Shown here: in pieces, positions 16,519 to 24,997 of the stretch
Numbering within the stretch: the stretch's first letter is position 1
Layout: the number at the start of each line of letters is the position of its first letter
Source of the DNA: Saprospiraceae bacterium
GTDB lineage: Bacteria > Bacteroidota > Bacteroidia > Chitinophagales > Saprospiraceae
Assembly (NCBI GenBank): GCA_020848995.1
Contig: JADLHA010000010.1
Span: 1-38,036, forward strand
DNA: 38,036 bases
Direction of reading: 5' to 3'
The notes under the pieces: model-generated
Told to the model about the DNA's origin: nothing
Seen by the model: only the letters and a program-made list of their open reading frames with translations
The model's database searches: none
Translations under genes and position numbers: made by a program

Positions 16519-17640
16519 ATGTGGCAAAAGTATTACAGATACGCGATCGGAGCACTGATCCTCGTCTTCCTCGCCTTTATTTTCAGCTACTTCATCGAAT
16601 TGGTGAGCTACATCCTGCTGAGTTGGGTCATCAGCATGATCGGCCAACCTGTGATGCATTTTATGCTGGTGAAACTGAAACTCCATAAATTCCGTCAAGG
16701 GAAAGCCATTTCCGCCTTGTGTACGCTGGTCGTCTTATTCAGTGTTGTTGGCATCCTGTTGTGGACTTTTGTGCCCCTCGTCGTGCGGCAGGCCGTCCTG
16801 CTTTCGGAGGTTGACTTTAACGCATTATCCCTGGTACTGCAGGAACCCATCGACAAACTCAACACCTGGCTGCGTTCGCTGGGTCTGGAGCCGGGGCCGA
16901 GCGCTGCAGACCAGATCCAAAATCTCATTGGAAGCTATTTTGACCCCGCCTCGCTCAGCGTGTTTTTTGGGAACCTGCTCGGCAAGGCCAGCTATCTGAT
17001 CATCGGTTTGTTTTCCATCCTGTTCATCAGTTTCTTCTTTCTGAAAGAGCGGGGTCTTTTTACCGAAATTGTACTCGCCATGGTACCAACCGGCATGGAG
17101 GCCAAGGCCGCTCACGTCATCGACGAAGTGAGTTACCTGCTTACGCGCTATTTTGGAGGCATCGTCGTGCAAATGACCATCTTGCTTATGCTCGCGGCCG
17201 GAATGCTCAGTTTTTTTGGCATCAAAAATGCCTTTCTGATCGCTGCATTTTATGCGGTGATGAACATCATTCCCTACCTGGGTCCACTGATCGGAGCGGT
17301 GTTTGCCTGTCTGCTCACAATTTCTTCCAACCTGGAACTGGATTTCTACCAGCAGCTGGTACCCTTGCTCATTCGCGTGCTGGCGGTCTTCGCTGTGACC
17401 AAACTGATCGACGATTTCGTTTTGCAGCCGTACATCTTTTCTAAACGCGTACAGGCCCATCCGCTGGAAATTTTCATCATCATCCTCGTGGGTGCACGGA
17501 TCGGCGGTGTGGCGGGCATGGTGCTGGCCATCCCTTTTTACACGATTTTCCGGGTGATTGCCAAAACCTTTCTCAGCGAATTTAAAGTCATCCGAAAGAT
17601 CACGGGAGAGCTTAAAACCCGGTCGCACGTTCCAGGCTGA
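16519..17640 (+). CDS. AI-2E family transporter (PerM/TqsA-like)
   Basis: 373 aa integral membrane protein with about eight hydrophobic segments. Family features include the N-terminal pair of helices (about 8-45 and 65-90), a soluble loop (about 95-150) with helical Leu-rich sequence, FISFFFLKERG near 173-183, and the conserved MNIIPYLGPLIGAVFA near 247-262. The C-terminal signature HPLEIFIIILVGARIGGVAGMVLAIP is also present. The family name comes from the E. coli autoinducer-2 exporter TqsA; most members have other or unknown substrates (some are Na+/H+ antiporters), so signalling should not be assumed. It is followed after 103 bp by a channel-like gene. Confidence 0.92.
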   Translation: MWQKYYRYAIGALILVFLAFIFSYFIELVSYILLSWVISMIGQPVMHFMLVKLKLHKFRQGKAISALCTLVVLFSVVGILLWTFVPLVVRQAVLLSEVDFNALSLVLQEPIDKLNTWLRSLGLEPGPSAADQIQNLIGSYFDPASLSVFFGNLLGKASYLIIGLFSILFISFFFLKERGLFTEIVLAMVPTGMEAKAAHVIDEVSYLLTRYFGGIVVQMTILLMLAAGMLSFFGIKNAFLIAAFYAVMNIIPYLGPLIGAVFACLLTISSNLELDFYQQLVPLLIRVLAVFAVTKLIDDFVLQPYIFSKRVQAHPLEIFIIILVGARIGGVAGMVLAIPFYTIFRVIAKTFLSEFKVIRKITGELKTRSHVPG

Positions 17641-17727
17641 GCACCAGCCAGCTTGCTATTTCTAAACATTGCGCACGATCACTGCCGAAAAATGCAGAAT
17701 TGAAGCGTGGTGAAATGCCGATTGTCC

Positions 17728-17735
17728 TAATTTTA
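17728..17735 (+). promoter_or_regulatory. -7-like element before the TM-helix-repeat gene
   Basis: TAATTTTA, one mismatch from TAnnTTTG, ends 8 nt before the ATG at 17744. No matching -33 box was seen. Confidence 0.3.
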
Positions 17736-17743
17736 TACCTGCA

Positions 17744-18406
17744 ATGTGGACTGAAATCGTCAATGCCCTGAATGCCTACTGGAATGCTCTGGCTGGGTCC
17801 ATTCCGGCTATTGCGAATGCCGTCATCATCCTGATCGCAGGTTGGCTGCTGGCGTTGGTCACCCAATGGCTGGCCTTTGCGCTCTGCCGGTTCCTGGGCA
17901 TGCACCAATTCAGCGAAAAAACAGGCGTCCACCGGTTCCTGGAGCGCCGTGGGTTTAAGCAGGGTTTTTCCGGACTCACGGCCAAGCTCTTTTTCTGGCT
18001 CGTCATGCTCATCGTACTCGAGCGTTTTTTCGACTTGCTGGGATTGGTTATCGTCGCCGGATTGCTGGGCGAGGCCATTGCCTTCATACCCACCTTGCTC
18101 GTCGCCGGCGCCATCGTCGTCGTTGGCTTTTACCTGGCATCGTTTACGGCCGGACTGATCCGTGGAGCCCTGGAAAATGCCGACTACCCACGGCCGTCAC
18201 TCGTTGCCCGCATTGCCTTTTACAGCATTGCCTTCTTCAGCATCGCCATTGCGCTGACCCAGATAGGCATCGGACAAACCCTGATCACCAACGTGGTCAG
18301 CATATTCTTTGGTTCTGCAGGCCTGGCGTTTGCCATTGCATTTGGACTGGGGGGCAAAGCCTGGGCCGAACGTCTTATCGAAAAATATTTTGGGGGCAAG
18401 GAATAA
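17744..18406 (+). CDS. Conserved TM-helix repeat (MscS-related) membrane protein
   Basis: 220 aa with five hydrophobic segments. The repeated motif of the TM_helix family (PF05552) is visible twice. One copy is near the N-terminus (SIPAIANAVIILIAGWLLA) with LVTQWLAFALCRFLG after it. The other is at the C-terminus (GSAGLAFAIAFGLGGKAWA), followed by a short basic tail. These proteins resemble the pore part of small mechanosensitive channels but often lack the MscS beta domain, as here. The family belongs to the inner membrane; a role in osmotic release is inferred from that family only. Confidence 0.85.
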   Translation: MWTEIVNALNAYWNALAGSIPAIANAVIILIAGWLLALVTQWLAFALCRFLGMHQFSEKTGVHRFLERRGFKQGFSGLTAKLFFWLVMLIVLERFFDLLGLVIVAGLLGEAIAFIPTLLVAGAIVVVGFYLASFTAGLIRGALENADYPRPSLVARIAFYSIAFFSIAIALTQIGIGQTLITNVVSIFFGSAGLAFAIAFGLGGKAWAERLIEKYFGGKE

Positions 18407-18607
18407 GGAGTCCATCAGATTCAAACGGGTAGGCTCCCACATCGGAACCAACTGGCTTAAGTTTCCTGGCGGATTATGCATTTTTTAAACGCATGGGCGC
18501 TGGCGCTTCAGGGGAATATTAGAATCAAAGAACTCCAATACCAGCGCTGAAAGGCTTCATTTTGCTCATTTTTAGATGCGAAATGGCATTATAATTGCAT
18601 AAAATCT

Positions 18608-18615
18608 TAATTTTG
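18608..18615 (+). promoter_or_regulatory. Exact TAnnTTTG -7 element before the OmpA-family gene
   Basis: TAATTTTG matches the Bacteroidetes -7 consensus in full and lies 37 nt before the ATG at 18653. A convincing TTTG was not found 19-20 nt upstream. Confidence 0.45.
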
Positions 18616-18652
18616 AGGCCTGTTTAACCATTCATTCATCGAAACCTTACAC

Positions 18653-19546
18653 ATGAAAAAATTAAGTTACCTGGTATTGTCCGTTTTCGTGATGGCATCC
18701 TGCGTATCGAGTAAAAAATACAAAGACCTCGAGGCGCGAATGAGCGAAGCGGAAATGAGTTTGCAAAAGTGCAATCAGAAGCTGAGCGACTGCGAAAATG
18801 AAAAGAGCAAGCTGGCAGATGATTGCAAAATGAAAACCGGAAAGCTTGAAGCAGACCTTGCAGCCAAGGACGGGAAGGTCAAAGGCCTCGAAGAGCAGAT
18901 GGATATGCTTCGCAAAACCAACAACAACCTGCTGGATCGCCTGGCAGATCTCTCCATCGTGAGCAAATCCGGAGCAGAGAGCATTCGCAAAACCCTGGAT
19001 GCGCTCAATGAGAAAGACAAGCAGATCAATGCCCTCAACAAAGCCATGGCCCAAAAGGATTCCATGATGCTGACCCTTGTACTCAACCTCAAGCGTTCCC
19101 TGGCCGGAGTGCCCAGCGACGACGTAAACGTCGAGGTAAAACAGGGAGTGGTTTTTATTTCGCTGTCTGACAAAATGTTGTTCCGCACGGCCAGCGCCGT
19201 GATCAACGACAATGCAGGCAAAGTCCTCGAAAAAATTGCCAAGGTACTCAACGACCATAAGGACCTCAACATCCTCGTCGAGGGGCATACCGACAATGTT
19301 CCCATGTCGAGTGAGTGCGTGGCCGACAACTGGGACCTGAGCGCAAAGCGCGCGACTTCGGTCGTGCGACAGCTCCAGACCAGGTATAAAGTGGAGCCTT
19401 CGAGAATGACCGCCGGTGGCCGCTCGGAATACGCTCCGAAAGTTGCCAACGCCAACGCCGAAGGAAGGCAGAAAAACCGCAGGACGGAGATCATCATCCT
19501 GCCTAAACTCGACCAGTTCTTCGAACTGCTCAACCCGCGCTCTTAA
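18653..19546 (+). CDS. OmpA-family lipoprotein with coiled coil
   Basis: 297 aa. The lipoprotein signal is MKKLSYLVLSVFVMASC with Cys 17. A long coiled coil (about 22-135), rich in K/E/Q heptads, forms a spacer. The OmpA/MotB peptidoglycan-binding domain spans about 165-285 with its key features: VEGHTDN at 209-215, NWDLSAKRA at 226-234 (Asp and Arg ligands for the meso-DAP stem peptide) and KNRRTEI near 274-280. It should tether the outer membrane to the cell wall. A TAATTTTG box precedes it and a terminator follows at 19652. It is a single-gene unit. Confidence 0.92.
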   Translation: MKKLSYLVLSVFVMASCVSSKKYKDLEARMSEAEMSLQKCNQKLSDCENEKSKLADDCKMKTGKLEADLAAKDGKVKGLEEQMDMLRKTNNNLLDRLADLSIVSKSGAESIRKTLDALNEKDKQINALNKAMAQKDSMMLTLVLNLKRSLAGVPSDDVNVEVKQGVVFISLSDKMLFRTASAVINDNAGKVLEKIAKVLNDHKDLNILVEGHTDNVPMSSECVADNWDLSAKRATSVVRQLQTRYKVEPSRMTAGGRSEYAPKVANANAEGRQKNRRTEIIILPKLDQFFELLNPRS

Positions 19547-19651
19547 ACCTGAGGTAAATTGCTAACTGCCGGTTGACAAAGCATGCTTTGCGACCCTTGG
19601 CAGCCATGTGCTGCGCCGGTTTGCTAGCCCGCAAAATCAGGAACAATGAAT

Positions 19652-19688
19652 AAAGCGCCGTGACCAGAGATGGATCATGGCGCTTTTT
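19652..19688 (+). terminator. Rho-independent terminator downstream of the OmpA-family gene
   Basis: Stem AAAGCGCC/GGCGCTTT extended by GTGA/TCAT, with a 5-7 nt loop and a T run. It lies about 105 nt after the stop, leaving a long 3' UTR that also contains a 14-bp palindrome (19577-19590, CAAAGCATGCTTTG). Confidence 0.85.
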
Positions 19689-20120
19689 ATATTTATTCTG
19701 TGATTCCGAGACCGGGTATCGCCAAAACCTCCTCCCGGAGGGCTATTGCCAAGCATTGTACTTGTGGATGATTTCAAAATATTATTTGGCATTCGGGTCG
19801 GTAGTGCCGGGAAGTTAGAATGGGATCAACGCGATGGATGCGCAGGTTAAATTATTTCGCATCGTTTCATATTATTATGCTTTTTTATTTATATTTAACT
19901 TATATACAATAATATAAATATTATTAATAATTATAATTTAACTTTCTTTAACTCCATGCTACAAAATCTGCTGGCAGATTGGCGATTTCGCACTATAATT
20001 ACGGCCGGCAAAACGGAATCCTTACAGGCTTTCCACAACGAAAAATTTTTTTAATCGTTTATAGAAACTGGCTTCAAAATTTAATTTCACTTTCATCAAA
20101 TCTGTAAAATCTGGTCAATT
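19689..20120. other. Intergenic region with AT-rich island and TonB-operon promoter region
   Basis: This gene-free stretch contains an AT-rich island (about 19862-19945, almost only A/T). Near its end lies a weak promoter-like pair, TTTA at 20058-20061 and TAATTTCA at 20082-20089 with a 20-nt spacer, 31 nt before the exbB start. No ORF with a start signal, tRNA or clear regulator site was recognised. A Fur-type operator was looked for by eye and not seen. Confidence 0.5.
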
Positions 20121-20945
20121 ATGAGCAATCAAAAAGCAAGTGCTGCCAAGGATGCATCGAGCAGCAAGTTCAGTTCGATGTTTGCAGCCGTTGCCATTCC
20201 CCTGGCGCTGGTGATCGGTATCCTGGTTTTTAAATTCATCTTGGGCGACCCTTCCCACTTCGAGAACGGAGACCCCAAAGGGCATCCGCATCCTGGAGAC
20301 TACCTGGGCATGATGTATAAAGGAGGGCCAATGGTTCCCATCCTCATGGCAAATTTCATCATCGTATTGTCCGTCATCATCGAGCGGCTGATTACCATTG
20401 GAGCGGCTTCCGGGAAAGGCTCGATCCAGAATTTTGTGCGCAAGATCAAGGTGAACCTGGACAACAACTCCATCGACCAGGCCATCGCAGACTGCGATAA
20501 ACAGAAGGGTTCTGTTGCCAACGTGATCCGCGAAGGTCTGACCAAATACAAAGAGATGGCTGGCAACAACCAAATGGACAAAGAGCAGAAGATTCTTGCG
20601 ATCCAGAAGGAAATTGAAGAATCCACTTCCCTAGAGTTACCCGTGTTGGAGAAAAACCTGGTCATTCTCGCCACAATTTCTTCGGTTGCCACCCTGCTCG
20701 GTCTGCTGGGAACGGTATTCGGAATGATCCGTGCGTTCTCTGCCATCGCCACTGCAGGTGCCCCGGATGCCGTTGCGTTGTCGACGGGTATTTCGGAAGC
20801 CCTGATCAATACCGCGCTCGGAATCGGGACGTCTGCCCTGGCCATCATTTCCTACAACTATTTCACCACCCGGATTGACGGAATGACCTACGGCATTGAC
20901 GAAGCGGGATTTTCGATTGCCCAGACGTTTGCGGCAAAGCACTAA
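20121..20945 (+). CDS. exbB: MotA/TolQ/ExbB proton channel family protein
   Basis: 274 aa. It is the proton-channel core of the TonB energising complex in the inner membrane. Four hydrophobic segments are seen, one more than E. coli ExbB: about residues 17-40, 66-86, 172-200 and 230-252. The conserved pore stretch is TISSVATLLGLLGTVFGMIR, near 185-204, followed by GISEALINTALGIGTSALAI. The extra N-terminal helix and the MYKGGPMVPILMANFIIVLS segment are typical of Bacteroidetes members. It opens an operon with two ExbD genes and tonB, so it powers TonB-dependent receptors more likely than Tol-Pal. Confidence 0.93.
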   Translation: MSNQKASAAKDASSSKFSSMFAAVAIPLALVIGILVFKFILGDPSHFENGDPKGHPHPGDYLGMMYKGGPMVPILMANFIIVLSVIIERLITIGAASGKGSIQNFVRKIKVNLDNNSIDQAIADCDKQKGSVANVIREGLTKYKEMAGNNQMDKEQKILAIQKEIEESTSLELPVLEKNLVILATISSVATLLGLLGTVFGMIRAFSAIATAGAPDAVALSTGISEALINTALGIGTSALAIISYNYFTTRIDGMTYGIDEAGFSIAQTFAAKH

Positions 20946-20967
20946 TCAACTTCCACACTGAACGATT

Positions 20968-21573
20968 ATGCCAAAAGTCAAGGTTCCCCGGAAGAGCACA
21001 ACGATCGACATGACGGCCATGTGCGACGTGGCCTTCCTGCTGCTGACCTTCTTTATCCTCACCACCAAGTTCCGGCCCCAGGAAGTGGTCGAGATCGACA
21101 TCCCTTCCTCGACGGCGCAGATCCCGATACCTGATCGCGATATCATGATGTTCCAGATCGCTCCCGACGGCAAGGTGTTCTTCGGGCTCGACGACCAGAA
21201 CACGCGGCTCAAACTTTTGTCGAGGCTGGAAGAGGGCTACGGATTGAAGTTCACCGACGACCAAAAGGACGCCTTCCGCCTGGCTGAATTGTGGGGTATG
21301 GACATCCGCGAGCTGCCGGGTTACCTCAGCTTGGATGCCAACAGCCGCGCCAAATATCAGCATCCCGGCTTGCGCATCGACACGACAGGTGGTGAGCACC
21401 AGCTCGAAGACCTCATCCTGTGGTCCCGTCAGGAAAACAACAACCTGAGAATCGCCATCAAGGCCGACAAAACGACCGAATACAAAGCCTTCGATGCAGT
21501 CATCGAAGCGCTTCAAAATAGAAAAGTGAACCGATTCAACCTGATCACTTCCGCGCGGAGCGCTCAGGAGTGA
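20968..21573 (+). CDS. exbD: ExbD/TolR family protein, long form (ExbD1)
   Basis: 201 aa. The N-terminal single helix carries the essential proton-relay Asp (DMTAMCDVAFLLLTFF, D20). The periplasmic domain starts with EVVEIDIPSS and ends with the typical (L)RIAIKADKTTEYKAFDAVIEAL near 160-182. Between these lies an insertion of about 60-80 residues (roughly 78-150) not found in short ExbD proteins of about 140 aa; it is helical and charged. It starts 22 nt after exbB. The start is clear from the short basic N-terminus before the helix. Confidence 0.92.
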   Translation: MPKVKVPRKSTTIDMTAMCDVAFLLLTFFILTTKFRPQEVVEIDIPSSTAQIPIPDRDIMMFQIAPDGKVFFGLDDQNTRLKLLSRLEEGYGLKFTDDQKDAFRLAELWGMDIRELPGYLSLDANSRAKYQHPGLRIDTTGGEHQLEDLILWSRQENNNLRIAIKADKTTEYKAFDAVIEALQNRKVNRFNLITSARSAQE

Positions 21574-21600
21574 CGACTTTCAACTACAAATTGAGCTGCT

Positions 21601-22173
21601 ATGGCTGAAATGAACATCCCCGAAAGTGGGGCGAAGAAAGGGAAAAAGAAAGTTCGATCTAAAAAGGCCTCCACGCGCGTGGACCTTACTGCGATGGTGG
21701 ACCTGGGCTTTTTGCTCATCACTTTTTTCATGCTGGCAACTACTTTTAACAAGCCCAAAACCATGGAGGTGGTGAAGCCCCCGAAAGACGATAAGGTGGA
21801 GGAAAAGGATATCCCCGCCATCAAAATGTCGAAGACCGTTACGCTGCTGCTGGGCAACAACGACAAGGTGTACTGGTATGTTTCTCCGGATGAGATCACC
21901 GAAGAAACCGCTTTCGTCCTCGACAGCGCCGATTACAGTCCCGGAGGACTGCGGAAGGTCATCCAGCGAAGGGTACAGGAAGTGCATGAGCAATGGACCG
22001 ATACGACCAACCTCTTTGTCATGATCAAGCCTTTGCCGTCGTCGCGCTATAAAAACATCGTGGATGTGCTCGACGAAATGACGATCAACGACGTAAAAAC
22101 CTATGCCATTCTCAAGCCCAATGATCCGGTGGATAGTTTGGTTTGTGTTAAAGTAGGCCAACCCAGGAAATAA
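21601..22173 (+). CDS. exbD: ExbD/TolR family protein, second copy (ExbD2)
   Basis: 190 aa. A basic N-terminus (KKGKKKVRSKKAS) leads to the membrane helix with the conserved Asp (DLTAMVDLGFLLITFF, D34). The periplasmic part contains a KTVTLLLGNNDKVYWY strand pair, then VMIKPLPSSRYKNIVDVLDEM. It lies 27 nt behind exbD1. Tandem ExbD genes are usual in Bacteroidetes TonB operons; the two differ well beyond the helix, so they probably form a heterodimer or have separate tasks. Confidence 0.92.
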   Translation: MAEMNIPESGAKKGKKKVRSKKASTRVDLTAMVDLGFLLITFFMLATTFNKPKTMEVVKPPKDDKVEEKDIPAIKMSKTVTLLLGNNDKVYWYVSPDEITEETAFVLDSADYSPGGLRKVIQRRVQEVHEQWTDTTNLFVMIKPLPSSRYKNIVDVLDEMTINDVKTYAILKPNDPVDSLVCVKVGQPRK

Positions 22174-22221
22174 TTCAGTGAATTCTTTGTTGTACAGTTA
22201 GCGCCTAAAACCAAAAGTGAA

Positions 22222-23043
22222 ATGGAAAATAGGGATTATCTGAAGTTGTCTTGGGAAGACATCCTTTTTGAGGGACGCAACAAGTCATACGGGGCGTACG
22301 TCCTGCGCAAGATCTACGACAACAACATGTCGAAAGCCCTGATCTTGGGCATTTTGCTCTTCGTTTTTGGCATCAGCGCCCCCATGATCGTCAAACTGGT
22401 CAAAGGTTGGATTCCGGAAAAGGCCAACAAAGAGATCATGAAGGAAGTCGTCCTGGCCGAACCGCCCCCCATGGATCCCAAAAAGCCACCACCACCCCCA
22501 CCACCCAAAGTCGAGCCTCCGCCGATCAAAGACCAGATTAAATTTGTGGCTCCCAAAGTAAAAAAGGACGAGGAAGTCAAAGAAGAAGAGCCGCCTCCAC
22601 CGACCATTGAAGAAATGAAAGACAAGGACATTTCGACGGTCACCAAAGAAGGAGAAGAAGGAGGGATCGACGAATCCTTGGTTGAACCACCTCCCGTGAT
22701 GGAAGAGGTTAAACCCAAGGAAGAGGAGGTATTCAACTACGTCGAACAAATGCCTGCATTTCCGGATGGCCAGGAGGCCATGATGAAATACATCCGCGAG
22801 AATGTGCGTTACCCGTCCATTGCCAAAGAGAACGGCATCGAAGGAACGGTCGTCATTCAATTTGTGGTTTCCTCCTCGGGAGACATAAAGAAGGTGCAGG
22901 TCGCGCGCGGCATTGGAGGCGGATGCGATGAGGAGGCGATCCGCGTAGTAAAATCCATGCCAAACTGGAGACCCGGCAAGCACAACGGCAAGGCCGTTCC
23001 GGTGAGTTTTACCCTTCCCATCCGCTTTAAGCTGGAGGGCTGA
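22222..23043 (+). CDS. tonB: TonB energy transducer
   Basis: 273 aa. The N-terminal cytoplasmic segment with the Bacteroidetes motif FEGRNKSYGAYVLRK comes first, then one membrane helix at about 38-60. A Pro/Lys/Glu-rich spacer (about 80-180, with PPPPPPPKVEPPP) spans the periplasm. The C-terminal TonB domain (about 185-273) contains the invariant RYPSIAKENGIEGTVVIQFV, with YP, and ends WRPGKHNGKAVPVSFTLPIRF. It passes proton-motive energy from ExbB/ExbD to outer-membrane receptors. The gene closes the exbB-exbD1-exbD2-tonB operon and is followed after 2 nt by a small membrane ORF. Confidence 0.95.
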   Translation: MENRDYLKLSWEDILFEGRNKSYGAYVLRKIYDNNMSKALILGILLFVFGISAPMIVKLVKGWIPEKANKEIMKEVVLAEPPPMDPKKPPPPPPPKVEPPPIKDQIKFVAPKVKKDEEVKEEEPPPPTIEEMKDKDISTVTKEGEEGGIDESLVEPPPVMEEVKPKEEEVFNYVEQMPAFPDGQEAMMKYIRENVRYPSIAKENGIEGTVVIQFVVSSSGDIKKVQVARGIGGGCDEEAIRVVKSMPNWRPGKHNGKAVPVSFTLPIRFKLEG

Positions 23044-23045
23044 GC

Positions 23046-23222
23046 ATGCCACTGCATCAGTGGGTGCTCTATCTGATTGCTCTGGCCTATGCCGGGGTGG
23101 GTTTGTTTTTTTTACAGGTTAAACCCGTGGCCTCACCCTGGCACGAGGTTTTGGCGATCGCCTGTTTTGGTATGGCTGCTCTCCGCGTGTACAGGGCAAC
23201 GAACTACCGGACCAAATCGTGA
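23046..23222 (+). CDS. Small two-helix membrane protein attached to tonB
   Basis: 58 aa. The ATG lies 2 nt after the tonB stop, close enough for translational coupling. The product has a hydrophobic segment at about residues 6-24 (WVLYLIALAYAGVGLFFLQV), a short loop with KPVASPWHE, and a weaker second segment (VLAIACFGMAALRVY, 35-49), then a basic tail RATNYRTKS. The positive end suggests that both termini face the cytoplasm. I recognise no family. Position alone suggests a link to the Ton complex. It could be a chance ORF, but the amino-acid pattern is that of a membrane protein. Confidence 0.6.
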   Translation: MPLHQWVLYLIALAYAGVGLFFLQVKPVASPWHEVLAIACFGMAALRVYRATNYRTKS

Positions 23223-23374
23223 TTGCGGAGGAGTGCTGATGATGGAGTGGATGGCACCAAATTTCCTTACGAGAAGGGTAACTTCACTTGATCGACTGTG
23301 TCGAGTTTAGCAGGTCTGCGGACAAAGTAGGAAAGATTAAAGATTGGTCCGACGCTCCCCAATGTTGGTGGTTG

Positions 23375-23382
23375 TATCTTTG
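23375..23382 (+). promoter_or_regulatory. Exact TAnnTTTG -7 element before rmuC
   Basis: TATCTTTG lies 20 nt upstream of the GTG at 23402 and supports that start over the upstream TTG at 23288, which would place the promoter inside the gene. No clear -33 box. Confidence 0.45.
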
Positions 23383-23401
23383 GAAGGTGGAGTCATTCGA
23401 T

Positions 23402-24838
23402 GTGTTATCATTTCTTTTGGGTGCCTGCATTGGACTTGTTGGGCTCCTTTTCGTAAGGCTGACCTTGTCTCGCGAGCGCGAAGCAGCCGTTCGCGAATTG
23501 GCCGGACAGGCTGCACGCCTGCAGGCGCTGGATGAGCTAAACCGCTTGCTGCAACAGGAGTCAGAGCAACATGTTCAGCGGTACGAAGTCCGGGTGAAGG
23601 AAGTTGCAGATCAGCTGGCAGTGATCAGCGCACAGAAAGTGGGGCTGGAAACGGCGCGGGAACAGCTGGCGCGTTTGGAAAGCGATTTGAATGCCACAAG
23701 GCTCGATCATTCAGGTGTGGTCCGTGAAATTTCCACCTTGCGGGAGCAATTGGCCGGACGCCAAAATGAAAACAAGTTCCTGCTGGAAAAACTTGATCGC
23801 CAGCGCAGCGAATTTGACGAACTCCGCAAACAGGCGCAACTGGAATTTCAGCAAATCGCCAACCGCATCCTGGAGGAAAAATCACAGCGCTTTGCCAGCA
23901 CGAACAAGGAAGCCATCGATGCGATCCTCAAACCCCTGGGCGAAAACCTGGATTCATTTAAGAAAAAAGTGGAGGAGACCTACGACAAAGAGTCCAAGCA
24001 GCGCTTCTCCCTTGAGGAAAAAGTGCGGGAACTCATCCAGATGAACCACCGGCTCAGCCAGGAAGCAAACAACCTCACCTCAGCCTTAAAGGGCCAGTCG
24101 AAAAAACAAGGCAACTGGGGCGAGGTCGTCCTGGAAAGCATCCTGGAGAAATCGGGTCTCGTAAAAAATCGCGAATACGTCATCCAGCAGAGCGTTCAAT
24201 CGGAAGAGGGAAGGCGACTGCAACCCGACATTGTCGTTTACCTGCCTGAGTCGCGCGCCATCGTCATCGACTCAAAAGTCACCCTGGTCGCTTACGAGCG
24301 CTATTCCTCGGCTGAGGAGAAGGAAGCTCAGGAAATTGCCGGACGGCAGCACCTTCAATCCATCTACCGCCACATCGACCAGCTTAGCGAAAAGAAATAC
24401 GATACGGTGGCGGGCACCCTCGATTTTACGATGATGTTCATCCCCATCGAACCGGCCTATCTGCTCGCCATCCAGATGGATCCCGATTTATGGGCTTACG
24501 CCTACGCTAAGCGCATCCTGCTCATCAGCCCGACCAACCTCATTGCGGCGCTGAAGCTGGTCGCCGACCTGTGGAAACGGGAACACCAAAGCAGAAATGC
24601 GTTGGAAATTGCCCGCCAGGGAGAAAGACTTTATGAAAAAGTGGTGGGGTTTCTGGACACCATGGAGGACATGGGCCGGCACATTGCAAAGACCCAGGAC
24701 AGCTACTTCAAAGCAGTTGGGCAGCTTAAGGATGGCCGCGGAAGTGTCGTCAAACAGGCACAAACACTGCGACGGCTGGGCCTGAATTCAGACAAAGAAA
24801 TTCCCGAGACCCTGCAGCCCACCGACGACGAGATTTGA
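23402..24838 (+). CDS. rmuC: DNA recombination protein RmuC
   Basis: 478 aa from a GTG start. That start has GGTGGAG 9 nt upstream and places the membrane helix (LSFLLGACIGLVGLLFVRL) at the very N-terminus, as in other RmuC proteins. The open frame extends to a TTG at 23288, but that part is not protein-like. A coiled coil (about 22-180) precedes the RmuC nuclease-like domain (about 190-440), which has GNWGEVVLESILEKSGL, LQPDIVVYLPESRAIVIDSKV, a PD-(D/E)xK-type core, and MFIPIEPAYLLAI. RmuC limits DNA rearrangements such as inversions at short inverted repeats; its exact activity is not settled. It is probably a single-gene unit. Confidence 0.92.
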   Translation: MLSFLLGACIGLVGLLFVRLTLSREREAAVRELAGQAARLQALDELNRLLQQESEQHVQRYEVRVKEVADQLAVISAQKVGLETAREQLARLESDLNATRLDHSGVVREISTLREQLAGRQNENKFLLEKLDRQRSEFDELRKQAQLEFQQIANRILEEKSQRFASTNKEAIDAILKPLGENLDSFKKKVEETYDKESKQRFSLEEKVRELIQMNHRLSQEANNLTSALKGQSKKQGNWGEVVLESILEKSGLVKNREYVIQQSVQSEEGRRLQPDIVVYLPESRAIVIDSKVTLVAYERYSSAEEKEAQEIAGRQHLQSIYRHIDQLSEKKYDTVAGTLDFTMMFIPIEPAYLLAIQMDPDLWAYAYAKRILLISPTNLIAALKLVADLWKREHQSRNALEIARQGERLYEKVVGFLDTMEDMGRHIAKTQDSYFKAVGQLKDGRGSVVKQAQTLRRLGLNSDKEIPETLQPTDDEI

Positions 24839-24867
24839 TGCTTTGTGAATCACTAAGCCAAGAAACA

Positions 24868-24957
24868 AAAGCAATTAATATTAATTTTTATTTTAATACA
24901 TAAACATTTGTAATATAACAAAAAATAAGTTATTATTTTTTATTATATGAATAATTT
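24868..24957. other. AT-rich island between rmuC and the next T9SS gene
   Basis: About 90 bp of nearly pure A/T, with no ORF, in the 226-bp gap after rmuC. It is the third such island in the window (others at 15119 and 19862), and like them it lies just upstream of a promoter-like element. Confidence 0.5.
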
Positions 24958-24997
24958 GAAAGCCGGAGCTAAACCTGTTAAAATTCGGCGTTGCAGG

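Noticed and set aside
16459-16698. Longer form of the four-helix protein (238 aa)
   Set aside because: The extension is antisense to the AI-2E transporter, is charged and His-rich, and precedes a better start with GGAG.
16519-17640. Quorum-sensing role from the 'AI-2E' family name
   Set aside because: Most family members do not move autoinducer-2, and no luxS or lsr-type gene is in the window.
18662-19533. Long minus-strand ORFs opposite the OmpA-family gene, and similar long ORFs opposite lon, the TolC-like gene, tonB and the AI-2E gene
   Set aside because: They are shadows of well-supported genes, with low-complexity or biased composition and no family features.
23239-23310. Tiny ORF with a GGAGGA before ATGATG
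   Set aside because: It encodes only about 23 residues with no visible signal or helix; the ribosome-binding site alone is too little support.
23288-23401. TTG start for rmuC
   Set aside because: The upstream codons are not protein-like and would include the TATCTTTG box; the GTG at 23402 has a ribosome-binding site.
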